This document shows positions 1 through 8,184 of a stretch of DNA of 64,000 nt, one piece after another (the first letter of the stretch is position 1; every line of letters begins with the position of its first letter). Source of the DNA: JANQHS01 sp965227315 (lineage in GTDB: Bacteria; Bacteroidota; Bacteroidia; Cytophagales; CCMP332); the NCBI GenBank assembly GCA_965227315.1, contig OZ245737.1, forward strand, positions 3,100,001 to 3,164,000, in the 5' to 3' direction. The notes beneath the pieces were generated by a model. It made no database searches. It was not told where the DNA came from and saw only the letters and a list, made by a program, of their open reading frames with translations. The position numbers were made by a program, and so were the translations under genes.

Positions 1-510
1 GCTGCCGGTCCCAAAAGCCGCTACGTAGAGGTTTCCTTCACTGTCCCATTCCTGGCCCAAAGCCTGTACAGGCCCACCGGCAGTCCATTTGCTATGGAAA
101 CTTCCATCCAGATTTAGGCGGACAACATCATTGGTAATGGAATTCCATTGGGTCACATAGATCAGGCTATCAGGCCCGAGGGTCAACTTGGTTGGCCCGG
201 CAATAACCACACCGGAGGAAAAATCGCCAATATACTCGCCGGTTGATCCATTGTACTGCTTAACGGTCGTGTTATTGATCCCGGTGACCAGCAATGTTCC
301 ATCCGGATGGTAGAGCATATCCTGGGTTCCGAGCAGCCCCCCTGAGGCAGGCTTGACGAAGTTTCCGAGGAAAGTACCATCGGCTGCATAACGTTGAACG
401 GAATTCCCCTGACTGTTTGAAATCAGGAACTGGTAACTGCCCTGAGCCAGAGCCAGGTTTGCAAAAATTAAAAAAAGAAAGGTCGCTAGGGTATTGATGA
501 TCTGTTTCAT
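1..510 (-). CDS. Secreted beta-propeller (NHL/SMP-30-like) protein, 3' end cut by window edge
   Basis: The frame opens at an ATG at 510 and stays open to base 1, giving 170 codons, so the C-terminus lies outside. It begins with a classical signal peptide (MKQIINTLATFLFLIFANLALAQ) and then shows repeated short blade-like units with DGTFLGNF, PDGTLLVTG, PDSLIYVTQ and EGNLYVAAF. Such units are typical of NHL or SMP-30-type beta-propellers that read out numbered steps of a path or measurement. The protein is therefore exported. In this phylum such proteins often end in a T9SS sorting domain, but that part is not visible here. The function is unknown and the propeller call comes from repeat appearance only. 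Confidence 0.7.
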   Translation of the reverse strand, partial: MKQIINTLATFLFLIFANLALAQGSYQFLISNSQGNSVQRYAADGTFLGNFVKPASGGLLGTQDMLYHPDGTLLVTGINNTTVKQYNGSTGEYIGDFSSGVVIAGPTKLTLGPDSLIYVTQWNSITNDVVRLNLDGSFHSKWTAGGPVQALGQEWDSEGNLYVAAFGTGS

Positions 511-611
511 GATATACTGAAAACGGTAAATCAATGATATTCAAACAAATGAATTTAACTGTCGCTAATTATATGAAAGGAGCATTTTTCTTGATTAGCA
601 TAAGATTAAGG

Positions 612-734
612 TCAAAAACCTTTTCGGATCACAGTGAGTAGTTGATCCTCATTTAGGTTCCCTCGATATGTGGCTTTATGGTCTTTGTCTAGATAATACC
701 TTAACCTTCCAGAGGAGAATAAACCAAACAGCAT
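612..734 (-). CDS. Possible 40-residue small protein or gene remnant
   Basis: An ATG at 734 opens a 40-codon frame ending in TGA at 612, starting 15 bases after the stop of the upstream T9SS gene. The peptide begins MLFGLFSSGRLRYY and ends LLTVIRKGF. It has a mixed, protein-like composition rather than low complexity. It has no signal peptide and I recognise no family. A GGATCA/TGATCC inverted repeat (626-631 and 643-648) lies inside it, so the stretch could instead be the 3' untranslated end of the upstream transcript or a decayed gene. Confidence 0.25.
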   Translation of the reverse strand: MLFGLFSSGRLRYYLDKDHKATYRGNLNEDQLLTVIRKGF

Positions 735-749
735 CAGGGCTCTTTTGAT

Positions 750-2285
750 TTAGTTTTTCATGAATCGACCGAGGAATTGATTTTGGCCCTCATTTATAAT
801 TAGCTGGTAGATCCCAGCGGGAAGATTGGAAATGTTCAATTCGGGTTCTGTAATTGTTCCCCTTTGAATGATCCTGCCCATAGGGCCGATGATCTGGAAA
901 TCCACTGGTTTGTCGATCGGAATACCTTCGATCCTTATGTTGTCGGAGGCCGGATTGGGGTATAAAAAGATCTCTGCTCTTGATGATCTCTCACTAAGGC
1001 CCAATGGAATCCTTAGATCACCCCAGTCAACACCCCCTATCCGGGAGCCCACGAGGTCAATGGTGGTGCCACAGGGTGTTATTCCATTCTCATCAGCATA
1101 CCTGGTAAATCCTTGCCAGGAGTTGATCGTGAATCCATATTCCTGGTCAAAGCCATGGTGAATCTCGCAATCTGTGGAATCCAAGCCGGTCAAAGCATTA
1201 TAGAAACTTTTTTCATGAACCTGGGTCCCAGGAAGGAGGTCGGAAGTCACAGTCTGGCTTGATGTGCCCCAGGCGGCATAAAAGAACCAGACGATAGGTC
1301 CACCAAAGAATGGGGTTCTCACATCCCCGATAGCGACATGATTTTCTGGAGCCAGTATAAACGGTTCGTACTCATTTCTGTAATACCTGTGATACGCGAT
1401 GGGTATTGTGCTGAACACCCCGTTTTTGTCCCGATAAGTCCTCTCCACCTGGTAAACAATTGAATCCGATGAACGAAAAACCTGGGTGATTGAATCTTTA
1501 ATGAAAGAAATGTCACTAAAAAAATACATGATCCCTGCACACCAATCAACCTGCTTATAGAGCAGGACATCCCCCGGGGAAAGAGAAAAATAATCTTCAA
1601 AACTATAAGCCTGGAACCCCGCCTGAATCGTATCCTTTTTGAATCCAATAAGATCTTTTCGATTCAGGGTAGGGTCATACTCCAGAAAGTCTTGAAAGGG
1701 TATATACCGGATGAAACCATAATGCTTACTCAAAATAAACTTGGTTCCGGCGCCAGGGCTAGGGCCTGAGCCCGAATCCTTAGTCACCTGGTAGACCCTT
1801 ACCGAGTCCACAATACCAAAGATGGTGTCTAATCCTTCCGAAGTAAATTCGATGCGATATTTTCTTCCTGCGTAGTCGTTGTGAATGATCCATGAGGAAT
1901 CAAGTGGAATATTCTTGAGAAAGTAGAAGGGCTTTGAAGAAATGTATTGCCTCTTTCGGGAGAAGAAGACCGTATCATTTCTTTCAATTATGGAATCAAG
2001 CGGATCTATGGAGAACCATCCTCCCCAACTTGTAAACTCTCTATAGGCATCTGAGGCATTGCAATCTCCGATCTGATCCTGCTCCAGATTGCGCCTGAAA
2101 AAATACTGTTTCTCAAACCCCAGGTCCACCACCGAATCCATAATGATGGTTTGAAGACTGCTATCGCCGATACTGGGAGGGCCCTGTAGATAGGAAACCT
2201 GATCCTTCGGGAATAGCTCCCATTCCTGGGCTTCCAACGTCTGCACAAGGAGTACGATCGAGAGGAGTAGTAGTGGTTTTTTCAT
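750..2285 (-). CDS. Secreted T9SS type A sorting-domain protein of unknown function
   Basis: A 511-residue protein with a signal peptide (MKKPLLLLSIVLLVQTLEAQ) and a C-terminal type A sorting domain over about the last 75 residues. The domain carries the FLYPNPASDNI motif and the LPAGIYQLII strand typical of T9SS cargo. It should cross the outer membrane through the type IX system and be surface-attached or released. The region between about residues 20 and 430 has scattered cysteines and aromatic residues but matches no family I can name. It is a single gene, with neighbours on both sides separated by short gaps. Confidence 0.85.
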   Translation of the reverse strand: MKKPLLLLSIVLLVQTLEAQEWELFPKDQVSYLQGPPSIGDSSLQTIIMDSVVDLGFEKQYFFRRNLEQDQIGDCNASDAYREFTSWGGWFSIDPLDSIIERNDTVFFSRKRQYISSKPFYFLKNIPLDSSWIIHNDYAGRKYRIEFTSEGLDTIFGIVDSVRVYQVTKDSGSGPSPGAGTKFILSKHYGFIRYIPFQDFLEYDPTLNRKDLIGFKKDTIQAGFQAYSFEDYFSLSPGDVLLYKQVDWCAGIMYFFSDISFIKDSITQVFRSSDSIVYQVERTYRDKNGVFSTIPIAYHRYYRNEYEPFILAPENHVAIGDVRTPFFGGPIVWFFYAAWGTSSQTVTSDLLPGTQVHEKSFYNALTGLDSTDCEIHHGFDQEYGFTINSWQGFTRYADENGITPCGTTIDLVGSRIGGVDWGDLRIPLGLSERSSRAEIFLYPNPASDNIRIEGIPIDKPVDFQIIGPMGRIIQRGTITEPELNISNLPAGIYQLIINEGQNQFLGRFMKN

Positions 2286-2335
2286 GTCAACGGACTACTT
2301 AAAAGTACGTATTTATACCTCTCAGAGGTTGGGCC

Positions 2336-2794
2336 TCACTGGATAGGCAAGACGGTGACCCGGTATAGTTTCCATTCGCCCTCGTCATTTCTCCAGATCT
2401 CGTCCAAGGCAGAGAGAGATGAGGATGGCAACTCATCAGGGCCTATGTAATGCTCTTCCACCCTTCGCCTGATATACGCGAACTGTTCATCGATCTCCAC
2501 ATGCACCAATTGTTTTTCCCTTGCGGTGACCCTCCAGCCATCCTCGAACCAATCGGTCAATTGTTCGATCCACTCGGTTTTTTTGGTCACGGTAAGCTCT
2601 CCAATGACCCATCTTGAAAAGCGCTCATCCAGCATTTCAGAATAACTTCCCAATTCATCTCCATCCAATAATAGTTCGGATAGTTCTTCGGTTTTTTGAA
2701 CCACTTCCTGCTCTTCAGGTGAAAGTTCAATCTGCGAAAAAACTATTCCTGATGATAGCAGGAATCCAAAAACGGTAAGCAATATCTTTTTCAT
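2336..2794 (-). CDS. Secreted NTF2-like (SnoaL/DUF4440-type) protein
   Basis: A protein of 152 residues with a signal peptide (MKKILLTVFGFLLSSGIVFSQ). The following 130 residues have an NTF2-like pattern: an N-terminal helical pair, then alternating strands ending in EGEWKLYRVTVLP. That ending is the usual last strand of SnoaL/DUF4440 domains. The frame extends 68 codons further upstream, but I placed the start at the ATG at 2794. The signal peptide begins there, and a good Bacteroidota promoter (2815-2842) lies inside the extension. A small secreted binding or enzymatic cone-fold protein is likely; its ligand is unknown. Confidence 0.7.
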   Translation of the reverse strand: MKKILLTVFGFLLSSGIVFSQIELSPEEQEVVQKTEELSELLLDGDELGSYSEMLDERFSRWVIGELTVTKKTEWIEQLTDWFEDGWRVTAREKQLVHVEIDEQFAYIRRRVEEHYIGPDELPSSSLSALDEIWRNDEGEWKLYRVTVLPIQ

Positions 2795-2814
2795 GGTGAA
2801 GTTTTTCTTGTTGG

Positions 2815-2842
2815 CAAATCTAATTATTGGAATCGGGATCAA
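2815..2842 (-). promoter_or_regulatory. Promoter of the NTF2-like gene (TTG-N17-TAGATTTG)
   Basis: On the minus strand TTG (2842-2840) is followed after 17 bases by TAGATTTG (2822-2815). This matches the Bacteroidota housekeeping pattern TTG-N17..23-TAnnTTTG. Transcription would begin about 14 bases before the ATG at 2794, which supports that start codon. Confidence 0.6.
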
Positions 2843-2913
2843 TTGTGCTTCTTTTTGATAAAACTTATTTGTTTGAGTGCTGTTAATGATGTTTCGGCAG
2901 GATAAGGAAAAGA

Positions 2914-3240
2914 ATGGCGCAGAAGATTTGTGACAGGTGTGAGAAGAGTTTTTTCGTGGATTCCCTTCATTCAGGGGTCTTGGAAAAGTTGGATACAAAA
3001 ACCAGGACCTTTCTTCTTAAGACAAATTATCAAAAAACATGTCCCACCTGTCTTAAAGCTCTGGATTGTTTGGTGCGAAAAGCCGCCAAGCATAAATTCA
3101 GAGAACCCTTAAAAGAGGGGTTACATTATACTCGGGATGGCGACCTTTTTATCTTTTCAGAGTTTTATCATATTCTACGCGGATATTGCTGTCAGAGCGG
3201 TTGTATTCATTGCCCCTATGGATTTGGCCTGGATTCTTAG
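2914..3240 (+). CDS. Cysteine-rich CWC / DUF5522 protein
   Basis: A 108-residue cytosolic protein with two cysteine-rich parts. The N-terminus has paired cysteines (ICDRC and TCPTC), resembling a small zinc-binding CWC module. The C-terminal 40 residues carry the DUF5522 signature FSEFYHILRGYCCQSGCIHCPYGF, seen here as GYCC, SGC and HCPYG blocks. The two modules often occur as neighbouring or fused small proteins in Bacteroidota. Metal binding is likely from the cysteine spacing, but no function is established. It overlaps the convergent FMN reductase gene by four bases. Confidence 0.75.
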   Translation: MAQKICDRCEKSFFVDSLHSGVLEKLDTKTRTFLLKTNYQKTCPTCLKALDCLVRKAAKHKFREPLKEGLHYTRDGDLFIFSEFYHILRGYCCQSGCIHCPYGFGLDS

Positions 3241-3797
3241 GCCGACTTTCTGAGTCCTGAACTTCTTAATTTTTCTTCGAAATTGGCTAATTCCGATTTG
3301 AACCGTGTGCTGAGTTCCCGATCCAATATGCCTTGATCAAATTCGAAGTTATCACGGTAATGGGGGAGGGAAAAGGTTCCGCACACCAAGGCCCCCTGAT
3401 GGGGAAACGATTTTTTGGCCGCCTCTAATACCGATCGTCCACCTCTGCCGCCTGGGGATGTGGAGAGCAATAACATGGGATTGCCAGGCCAGATCGGTTT
3501 TTCTATTCTTGAGATCCAGTCCAAAATATTTTTAAATGCTGCTGTATAGCTGCCGTTATGTTCGGCAAAAGAGATCACTATTCCATGGGCCTGCTGGAGT
3601 CTTTTTTTGAATTCCATGGCCTTTTCAGGCACTCCGTTCTCCTTCTCGCGGTCCACACTATAGAGTGGAAATTCAAAATCATTCAGATCAATAACCTCAA
3701 CTTCAGCCTTCTCGATCTGGTAAGCAGCCCAAGTGGCAAAGGTTTTATTGATGGAATTTCGGCTGTTGCTTGCTCCCAGGGCAAGTATCTTATTCAT
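3237..3797 (-). CDS. NADPH-dependent FMN reductase family protein
   Basis: A 186-residue flavodoxin-like reductase. The N-terminal strand and phosphate loop (ILALGASNSRNSINK) would bind the FMN phosphate. EHNGSYTAAFKNILDW is the usual flavin and dimer-contact region of the NADPH_dep FMN reductase family, and STSPGGRGG follows it. The enzyme transfers electrons from NAD(P)H to FMN, quinones or other small acceptors in the cytosol. It is transcribed alone from the promoter at 3827-3858, which overlaps a perfect palindrome, so it is probably controlled by a repressor. Confidence 0.85.
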   Translation of the reverse strand: MNKILALGASNSRNSINKTFATWAAYQIEKAEVEVIDLNDFEFPLYSVDREKENGVPEKAMEFKKRLQQAHGIVISFAEHNGSYTAAFKNILDWISRIEKPIWPGNPMLLLSTSPGGRGGRSVLEAAKKSFPHQGALVCGTFSLPHYRDNFEFDQGILDRELSTRFKSELANFEEKLRSSGLRKSA

Positions 3798-3817
3798 TAT
3801 TATTCGTTTAACAAAAA

Positions 3818-3829
3818 TTGTTGCAACAA
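3818..3829. promoter_or_regulatory. Operator-like perfect palindrome TTGTTGCAACAA
   Basis: This 12-base perfect palindrome overlaps the last bases of the -7 element and the expected transcription start of the FMN reductase gene. That is where a repressor dimer would block initiation. TTGCAA-centred palindromes are often MarR-type operators, but no MarR gene lies in this window. Confidence 0.5.
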
Positions 3830-3858
3830 ATATAATGCGATATTACTTCAAATTCAAA
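3827..3858 (-). promoter_or_regulatory. Promoter of the FMN reductase gene (TTTG-N20-TATATTTG)
   Basis: On the minus strand TTTG (3858-3855), a 20-base spacer and TATATTTG (3834-3827) give a near-ideal Bacteroidota housekeeping promoter. The leader to the ATG at 3797 is about 25 bases. It is the most complete promoter I could find in the window. Confidence 0.7.
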
Positions 3859-3878
3859 TCTTTCGAAGCATGGCATAT

Positions 3879-5402
3879 TCAGTTCTTTTCTTTTAAGAAG
3901 AAAAAGGCGATCAGAGACCCTCCCAGTGCCAGGAGGGAGGCGATCTTGGCCGATCGGTCAAATGAATGAATGAAGGCCATTTTGATGGCATTGATAATGC
4001 CATTTCGTTCTTCCTGATTGCAGAATTCGGGGGGGCGCGCCTCGGCCAGTTTTGGTATTTCTGCCACTATGGCCTCGTGGACTTCGGGCCTTAGATCCAG
4101 TGTGTCGAGGTAAGACCTGATCTCGGTATCAAAGGAAAACAGCACCAAAGCACCCATCACGGCTACGGCTAGTACTCCGGCCGTTCTTGAAATACTGTTG
4201 TTCACACCGGAGGCCGTTCCTGTTTTTTCTGATGGTACCGAGTTCATGACAGATGTGGTCAAGGGTGCAACAGTCAGTCCCATACCTGTCCCGGCAACCA
4301 GGATCGCCGGAAAATAACTCGTCCAGTAATCAGTTGGGCCTGCTGTGAGTTCCGGTATTGAGAACAAAAAGAACCCTATGGCCACCAGGGCAGTGCCCAA
4401 CATCAGGGGAACCCGGGGGCCGACCTTATCCGACCAACTGCCCGATAACCTTGAAAGGAATGCGATCAGCAGCCCAAAGGGAAGCATTGTAAATCCGGCG
4501 ATCTCGGCGGGGTATCCCTGAACCTGGATCAGATTTAATGGAAAGAAAAACAGAAAACCGCCCAGGGCTCCATACACCAATAGGGTCAGAAAATTTGCTC
4601 CGCTAAAAACCCTGGATTTGAAAAGGGAGAGCGGCATCATCGCATTCTTTGATCGGGACTCTACCCATAAAAAACCGAGCATTCCCAGGATACCAACAGC
4701 AAGTGAAATCAGGATCAGAGGGTTATCAAATCCTTTTTCCGGAGCTTCGATGAAGCCGTATGTGAGTCCTGCGAGGGATATCGTGATCAAGGTGCTGCCG
4801 GCAAAATCCAATTTGGTTTTGCCTTCCTGCCTGGATTCCGGGACAAATCTGAGCAGCAGGAAAAGGGCGATGAGGGCCAGAGGGATATTGATGAAAAAGA
4901 TGAGTCGCCAAAGTCCCATGCTTGCAAACCAGCCCCCCAGGGCAGGACCAAAAATGGTGGTCATAGCAGAGAACATCGACCAGGTACCAATCGCCTTTCC
5001 TCTGGACTCCTTGGGAAAGGATGCAGAGATAATAGAAAGACTTCCAGGGACCATCATGGCTCCACCAATGCCCTGAATGCAACGACTTAAAATCAACATC
5101 TCCGCGTTTTGCGATAGTCCGCATGATATTGATGCCAAAGTGAATATGATGATGCCCACCATGAATACCTTTTTCCTTCCCAGGGCATCACCAAGGGATC
5201 CGCCGACGAGCATCAAGGCCGAAAGAAAAAGCGCATACCCGTTGGCGATCCAAAGCAGTTCCGCTCCCCCAAGATCAAGATCCTTTTGAAGGGCGGGAAA
5301 GGCCACGTTTAGGGCCGTGAAATCGATAAAGGCCATTGCAGAGGCAAGAATGGCCGATACGAGGATTGCCTTTTCCTGAGATTTCGTAATGGATGCGGTC
5401 AA
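3879..5402 (-). CDS. MFS transporter, DHA2 (EmrB/QacA) family, 14 membrane segments
   Basis: A 507-residue inner-membrane exporter of the drug:H+ antiporter-2 type. The first segment carries the characteristic acidic residue in FIDFTALNVAFP (D27). Motif A (GGSLGDALGRKK) follows the second segment, and motif C-like glycines appear in FGPALGGWFA. The hydrophobic pattern fits 14 segments. Substrates of this family are drugs, dyes, detergents or tetrapyrrole-like compounds. The start is a TTG at 5402 inside a TTGA overlap with the upstream CpcT-like gene, which implies translational coupling. The first ATG in frame would remove most of the first segment. Confidence 0.88.
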   Translation of the reverse strand: MTASITKSQEKAILVSAILASAMAFIDFTALNVAFPALQKDLDLGGAELLWIANGYALFLSALMLVGGSLGDALGRKKVFMVGIIIFTLASISCGLSQNAEMLILSRCIQGIGGAMMVPGSLSIISASFPKESRGKAIGTWSMFSAMTTIFGPALGGWFASMGLWRLIFFINIPLALIALFLLLRFVPESRQEGKTKLDFAGSTLITISLAGLTYGFIEAPEKGFDNPLILISLAVGILGMLGFLWVESRSKNAMMPLSLFKSRVFSGANFLTLLVYGALGGFLFFFPLNLIQVQGYPAEIAGFTMLPFGLLIAFLSRLSGSWSDKVGPRVPLMLGTALVAIGFFLFSIPELTAGPTDYWTSYFPAILVAGTGMGLTVAPLTTSVMNSVPSEKTGTASGVNNSISRTAGVLAVAVMGALVLFSFDTEIRSYLDTLDLRPEVHEAIVAEIPKLAEARPPEFCNQEERNGIINAIKMAFIHSFDRSAKIASLLALGGSLIAFFFLKEKN

Positions 5403-6004
5403 GGTTGTATCCGGTCAAATATATACGGACCCTTAACTGCTCCCCATACCTGTTCACTCGAAGTATCAAATCCGCGGTCCCAGCTGCTAATTCTATCAGG
5501 GTATATTTCAACTTCTGAGGTTGCATAGCTCGCTCCCCTAAGCGTGCTCGTGCAGTCGCGTTCGTTTGTTGAGCCGGAATATCCGGTTTCGGTTTTGTTC
5601 AGGAATACCGCGCAACCTTCCCGCTCCTCCAGCAATGATTGGTCAAATGCGTCAAAATATTCCGGGGTCTTCCATTTTCCAATGAAGAGTGAATCATTCT
5701 TTATGGCATAAACCGAGCTCTTGTATCTACCATCACCGGTTTCTTCTACCAAATAAAACCTTTGCCGATATGGTTTGTCCTGCATACTTCCCAGGGCCTG
5801 TTCCACATAGAGCCAGTTTTGGCCGGATTGTTTCCAGACCTGTGCCATGTGCAGGCTAATATGATAGTAGTTACTGTCTTCTATGGATTGTTGCTCCGAG
5901 GAAAAGGAACCGATCATTATTTCAAAAGGTCCCTGATCGTTTTCGGCTCCGTTGCAAGCAAAGAGAGCGATAAGGATCAGAAAACCAAGGATGGATTTTA
6001 GCAT
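5399..6004 (-). CDS. CpcT/CpeT chromophore lyase-like lipoprotein
   Basis: A 201-residue protein with a lipoprotein signal (IALFAC, lipid on the cysteine) followed by the CpcT/CpeT fold. The recognisable family blocks are GSFSSEQQSIEDSNYYHISLHM, seen as GSFSS and YYHI, then WLYVEQAL, PYRQRFYLV, the REGCAVFL segment with its conserved cysteine, and a C-terminal DRGFD. In cyanobacteria such proteins attach bilins to phycobiliproteins. Bacteroidota homologues have no phycobilisomes and their role is unknown. Being a lipoprotein places it in the periplasm or outer membrane, unlike the cytosolic cyanobacterial enzymes. It overlaps the exporter downstream. Confidence 0.82.
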   Translation of the reverse strand: MLKSILGFLILIALFACNGAENDQGPFEIMIGSFSSEQQSIEDSNYYHISLHMAQVWKQSGQNWLYVEQALGSMQDKPYRQRFYLVEETGDGRYKSSVYAIKNDSLFIGKWKTPEYFDAFDQSLLEEREGCAVFLNKTETGYSGSTNERDCTSTLRGASYATSEVEIYPDRISSWDRGFDTSSEQVWGAVKGPYIFDRIQP

Positions 6005-6023
6005 AGCTCAAATTGAAATTTCT

Positions 6024-6031
6024 CAAAGCTA
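6024..6031 (-). promoter_or_regulatory. -7 element TAGCTTTG for the cpcT-like/exporter operon
   Basis: TAGCTTTG on the minus strand matches TAnnTTTG and sits about 20 bases before the ATG at 6004. No TTG is present at the right distance for a -33 element. Confidence 0.45.
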
Positions 6032-6073
6032 AGAAACATGATGTCTTGATTTGTCATTCCAGAAACCAAGGAC

Positions 6074-6853
6074 TTAGTCCACAGGGATTACAGTAGCTTC
6101 TTTTTGGAAAACCCGGTGAAAGAACCTGAACCTAAACAACTGTTGACTGGTTTGAAGCCCGGCCTCGGTAAAGAGTCGGGATCTTTGAAGGACAAAATTG
6201 AATTCGTAGCGGAAATACCTGGAAACCCTATGGGCGAAAATGAAAGTGATCCTGGTTTGGTTGACGAATACCTCGGCTGCACTCTCTTCAAAAAGCGTAT
6301 TGAAACCCTCCCAGAATACCTGAAAGTAGATCGGGCGTTGCTGGCCTCCGATGAATATGTCGGGCGATTCGACTCCGATCAGATACCTGACTCGAAGGTT
6401 CCGATCGTTTTCACCCAGCTCATAGAAGAAAAACCTGGGTTCCAACCTCAAGCGATAAAAGAAAGCTATGTATTCATTGTCCGGAAACCGAAAGAGCAGA
6501 TCAAAATTTGGCCGGAACTCATGAAGGTTTAATGTATCCTCAAAGAAGGTTCCGAAATAGGCAGCTCCGGCGTTTAAGCCAAAGGTGGTTCTCGCCCTGT
6601 ACATATATTGAGGCCTGAAGACGATTTGATTCCAGTCATAATTTGTGAATGCACCCCGAATGCCTGCATCACCGCCGATGGAGGATCTGTCTGTCAGATC
6701 ATATCTCAGATTATAATCCAGCCAGAGCTGATTGTCAATCTCCTCCTGAGAATATCCCGTCAAGGGTATGAGCAAGAGCAGGAAAAAGCATCCAAGATCT
6801 TTTGAGCTTATTCTTGGTCTCAGCAAAGCGGATTTGTTTCGAGACCGCGCCAT
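6074..6853 (-). CDS. DUF2490 outer-membrane barrel protein
   Basis: An exported protein of about 259 residues. After the signal segment (CFFLLLLIPLTGYSQ) it opens with QLWLDYNLRYDLTDRSS, the usual start of DUF2490 proteins. It continues as alternating amphipathic strands rich in Phe, Tyr and Arg, typical of a small outer-membrane beta-barrel. I chose the ATG at 6853, which lies 14 bases after the stop of the upstream DUF2860-like gene. An ATG at 6889 is also in frame and would overlap that gene by 22 bases. The pair is probably cotranscribed. The substrate or role is unknown. Confidence 0.78.
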   Translation of the reverse strand: MARSRNKSALLRPRISSKDLGCFFLLLLIPLTGYSQEEIDNQLWLDYNLRYDLTDRSSIGGDAGIRGAFTNYDWNQIVFRPQYMYRARTTFGLNAGAAYFGTFFEDTLNLHEFRPNFDLLFRFPDNEYIAFFYRLRLEPRFFFYELGENDRNLRVRYLIGVESPDIFIGGQQRPIYFQVFWEGFNTLFEESAAEVFVNQTRITFIFAHRVSRYFRYEFNFVLQRSRLFTEAGLQTSQQLFRFRFFHRVFQKEATVIPVD

Positions 6854-6867
6854 GGCCGGTAAAAGTA

Positions 6868-7905
6868 TTACTTTCTGATGTGCTTCCACATGACACCAAG
6901 AAAGACAGAACTGAACCTGGTGTCATAAAAATCAATGCTGGCATCTTCATAAAGGTATTCTACGCTGAAAAGGGCTGCCAAAAAGGAAGAATCGAACTTC
7001 TTGAATGGTACTATGGTCGTGAAAGCCGCTCCAAAGCGATCTGACTCAAGCGTTTTTCCATAGATAGGATGAACTGCTCCTGCAGTCCTTTGCCCGTATA
7101 GAAGATTGAAATCAAGGATGGTTTGTTTCTTGATACGAGCTATGTAAGTCAATTGAAGGCTGTATCCGCTTTGAGTAATCGCCTCTCCCTGCCTGAAATC
7201 AAATACATAACGAAGCGCGGGCTCGAATCGGTGATTTTTTAAGTCGATCCTATACAGAACCATGGCCTTTAAAACATTTCCGTTGCGGATCAGTTTTGAT
7301 TGCTCTGACAATGGGAGTGATCCCTCGTCGATCAATGACTTCCCGCTGGCTTCAAGGTCGTAGACGTATCTTCTTCCGGTGAGTGTTATTTCCAGGCCTG
7401 TTCTCAGGATCCTTCCCCATCGGATCCTGACTCCCGGATAGGCAAGGTAGGTTTCCTCTCGGTCCTCATCGGCCACAAAAGGATCAGACCACATGAGGAG
7501 TTCCAGCGGGGTAAAAAGAAAACTTCCGGCAAGAATGCTTTTATCCGGTAGTTCTTGTCTTAATCCAACTCCGAACGGTACATCAAGCCGGAGAATATCT
7601 TCAAGCCGGTTACCTATGAAGAACTGCGTTCTTGAATTCTTGAACTTATGACTCAATTCACCAGCAAGGCCAAAAGCAATTGAAGATTTTTCTTCCGGAC
7701 TTTGAAAAATGGAGCCTACGGATCTATTTCCTACTTCGCCGATCATTGGAGGGCCGGCGTAGAGGAAGTTGGTAGCACCCTGAATGTAGCCGGGAAGAAA
7801 AATTACATATCCCGAATATCCTGAGGAATCCGGAATATCATCTTGTGAGAACCCGGTAGAGAGGAAAAGGCCCCAAACCAGCAGGGCAAGCAAACATTTT
7901 TTCAT
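6868..7905 (-). CDS. DUF2860-like outer-membrane protein
   Basis: A 345-residue exported protein with a signal peptide (MKKCLLALLVWGLFLSTGFSQ). The rest alternates short amphipathic strands, with blocks such as FIGNRLEDILRLD, FTPLELLMWSDPF and YGKTLESDRFG, and ends GVMWKHIRK. Those blocks fit the DUF2860 family of outer-membrane proteins, named from memory of the pattern and not from a search. The family's function is not established. The gene heads a two-gene unit with the DUF2490 protein. Confidence 0.6.
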   Translation of the reverse strand: MKKCLLALLVWGLFLSTGFSQDDIPDSSGYSGYVIFLPGYIQGATNFLYAGPPMIGEVGNRSVGSIFQSPEEKSSIAFGLAGELSHKFKNSRTQFFIGNRLEDILRLDVPFGVGLRQELPDKSILAGSFLFTPLELLMWSDPFVADEDREETYLAYPGVRIRWGRILRTGLEITLTGRRYVYDLEASGKSLIDEGSLPLSEQSKLIRNGNVLKAMVLYRIDLKNHRFEPALRYVFDFRQGEAITQSGYSLQLTYIARIKKQTILDFNLLYGQRTAGAVHPIYGKTLESDRFGAAFTTIVPFKKFDSSFLAALFSVEYLYEDASIDFYDTRFSSVFLGVMWKHIRK

Positions 7906-8120
7906 ACCAGGCTGTTGATCAAGGGTTTATGGAGTGACAGTAGGCTTTGCACCATTTTCATCGGACTGATTCAATTGCTCGAACTGAAAAGGTAATAGAT
8001 CACAACCCAATAATTCGAGGTCAAAATGGAAAATTTTCCGGAGCCTATAGGGATTGGGTTGCGTTATGGGCCGGCAGCGGATCTTTTGGCAATAGGGGCA
8101 GACCATGGTCTTTCAGAGGA

Positions 8121-8160
8121 AAATTAAAAACCCCGGAGGCCATGTTAGTAACCCCGGGGT
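8121..8160 (-). terminator. Rho-independent terminator after the DUF6607 gene
   Basis: On the minus strand ACCCCGG (8160-8154) pairs with CCGGGGT (8136-8130), and TTTTT follows at once. The hairpin lies 25 bases after the stop codon at 8185. The rest of the gap from 7906 to 8184 shows no other gene or repeat. Confidence 0.7.
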
Positions 8161-8184
8161 GGGAAGTTTAAACAAAATCCACTG

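Noticed and set aside
2298..2332. Short inverted repeats (ACTTAAAAGT and ACCTC-N3-GAGGT) after the NTF2-like gene
   Set aside because: Stems are only five bases and no T-run follows; too weak to call a terminator.
2795..2998. N-terminal extension of the NTF2-like gene
   Set aside because: It contains the promoter and part of the divergent gene, and would bury the signal peptide.
7947..8171. 74-codon plus-strand frame in the gap before the DUF6607 gene
   Set aside because: It runs through the GC-rich terminator hairpin and its residues show no protein-like pattern.
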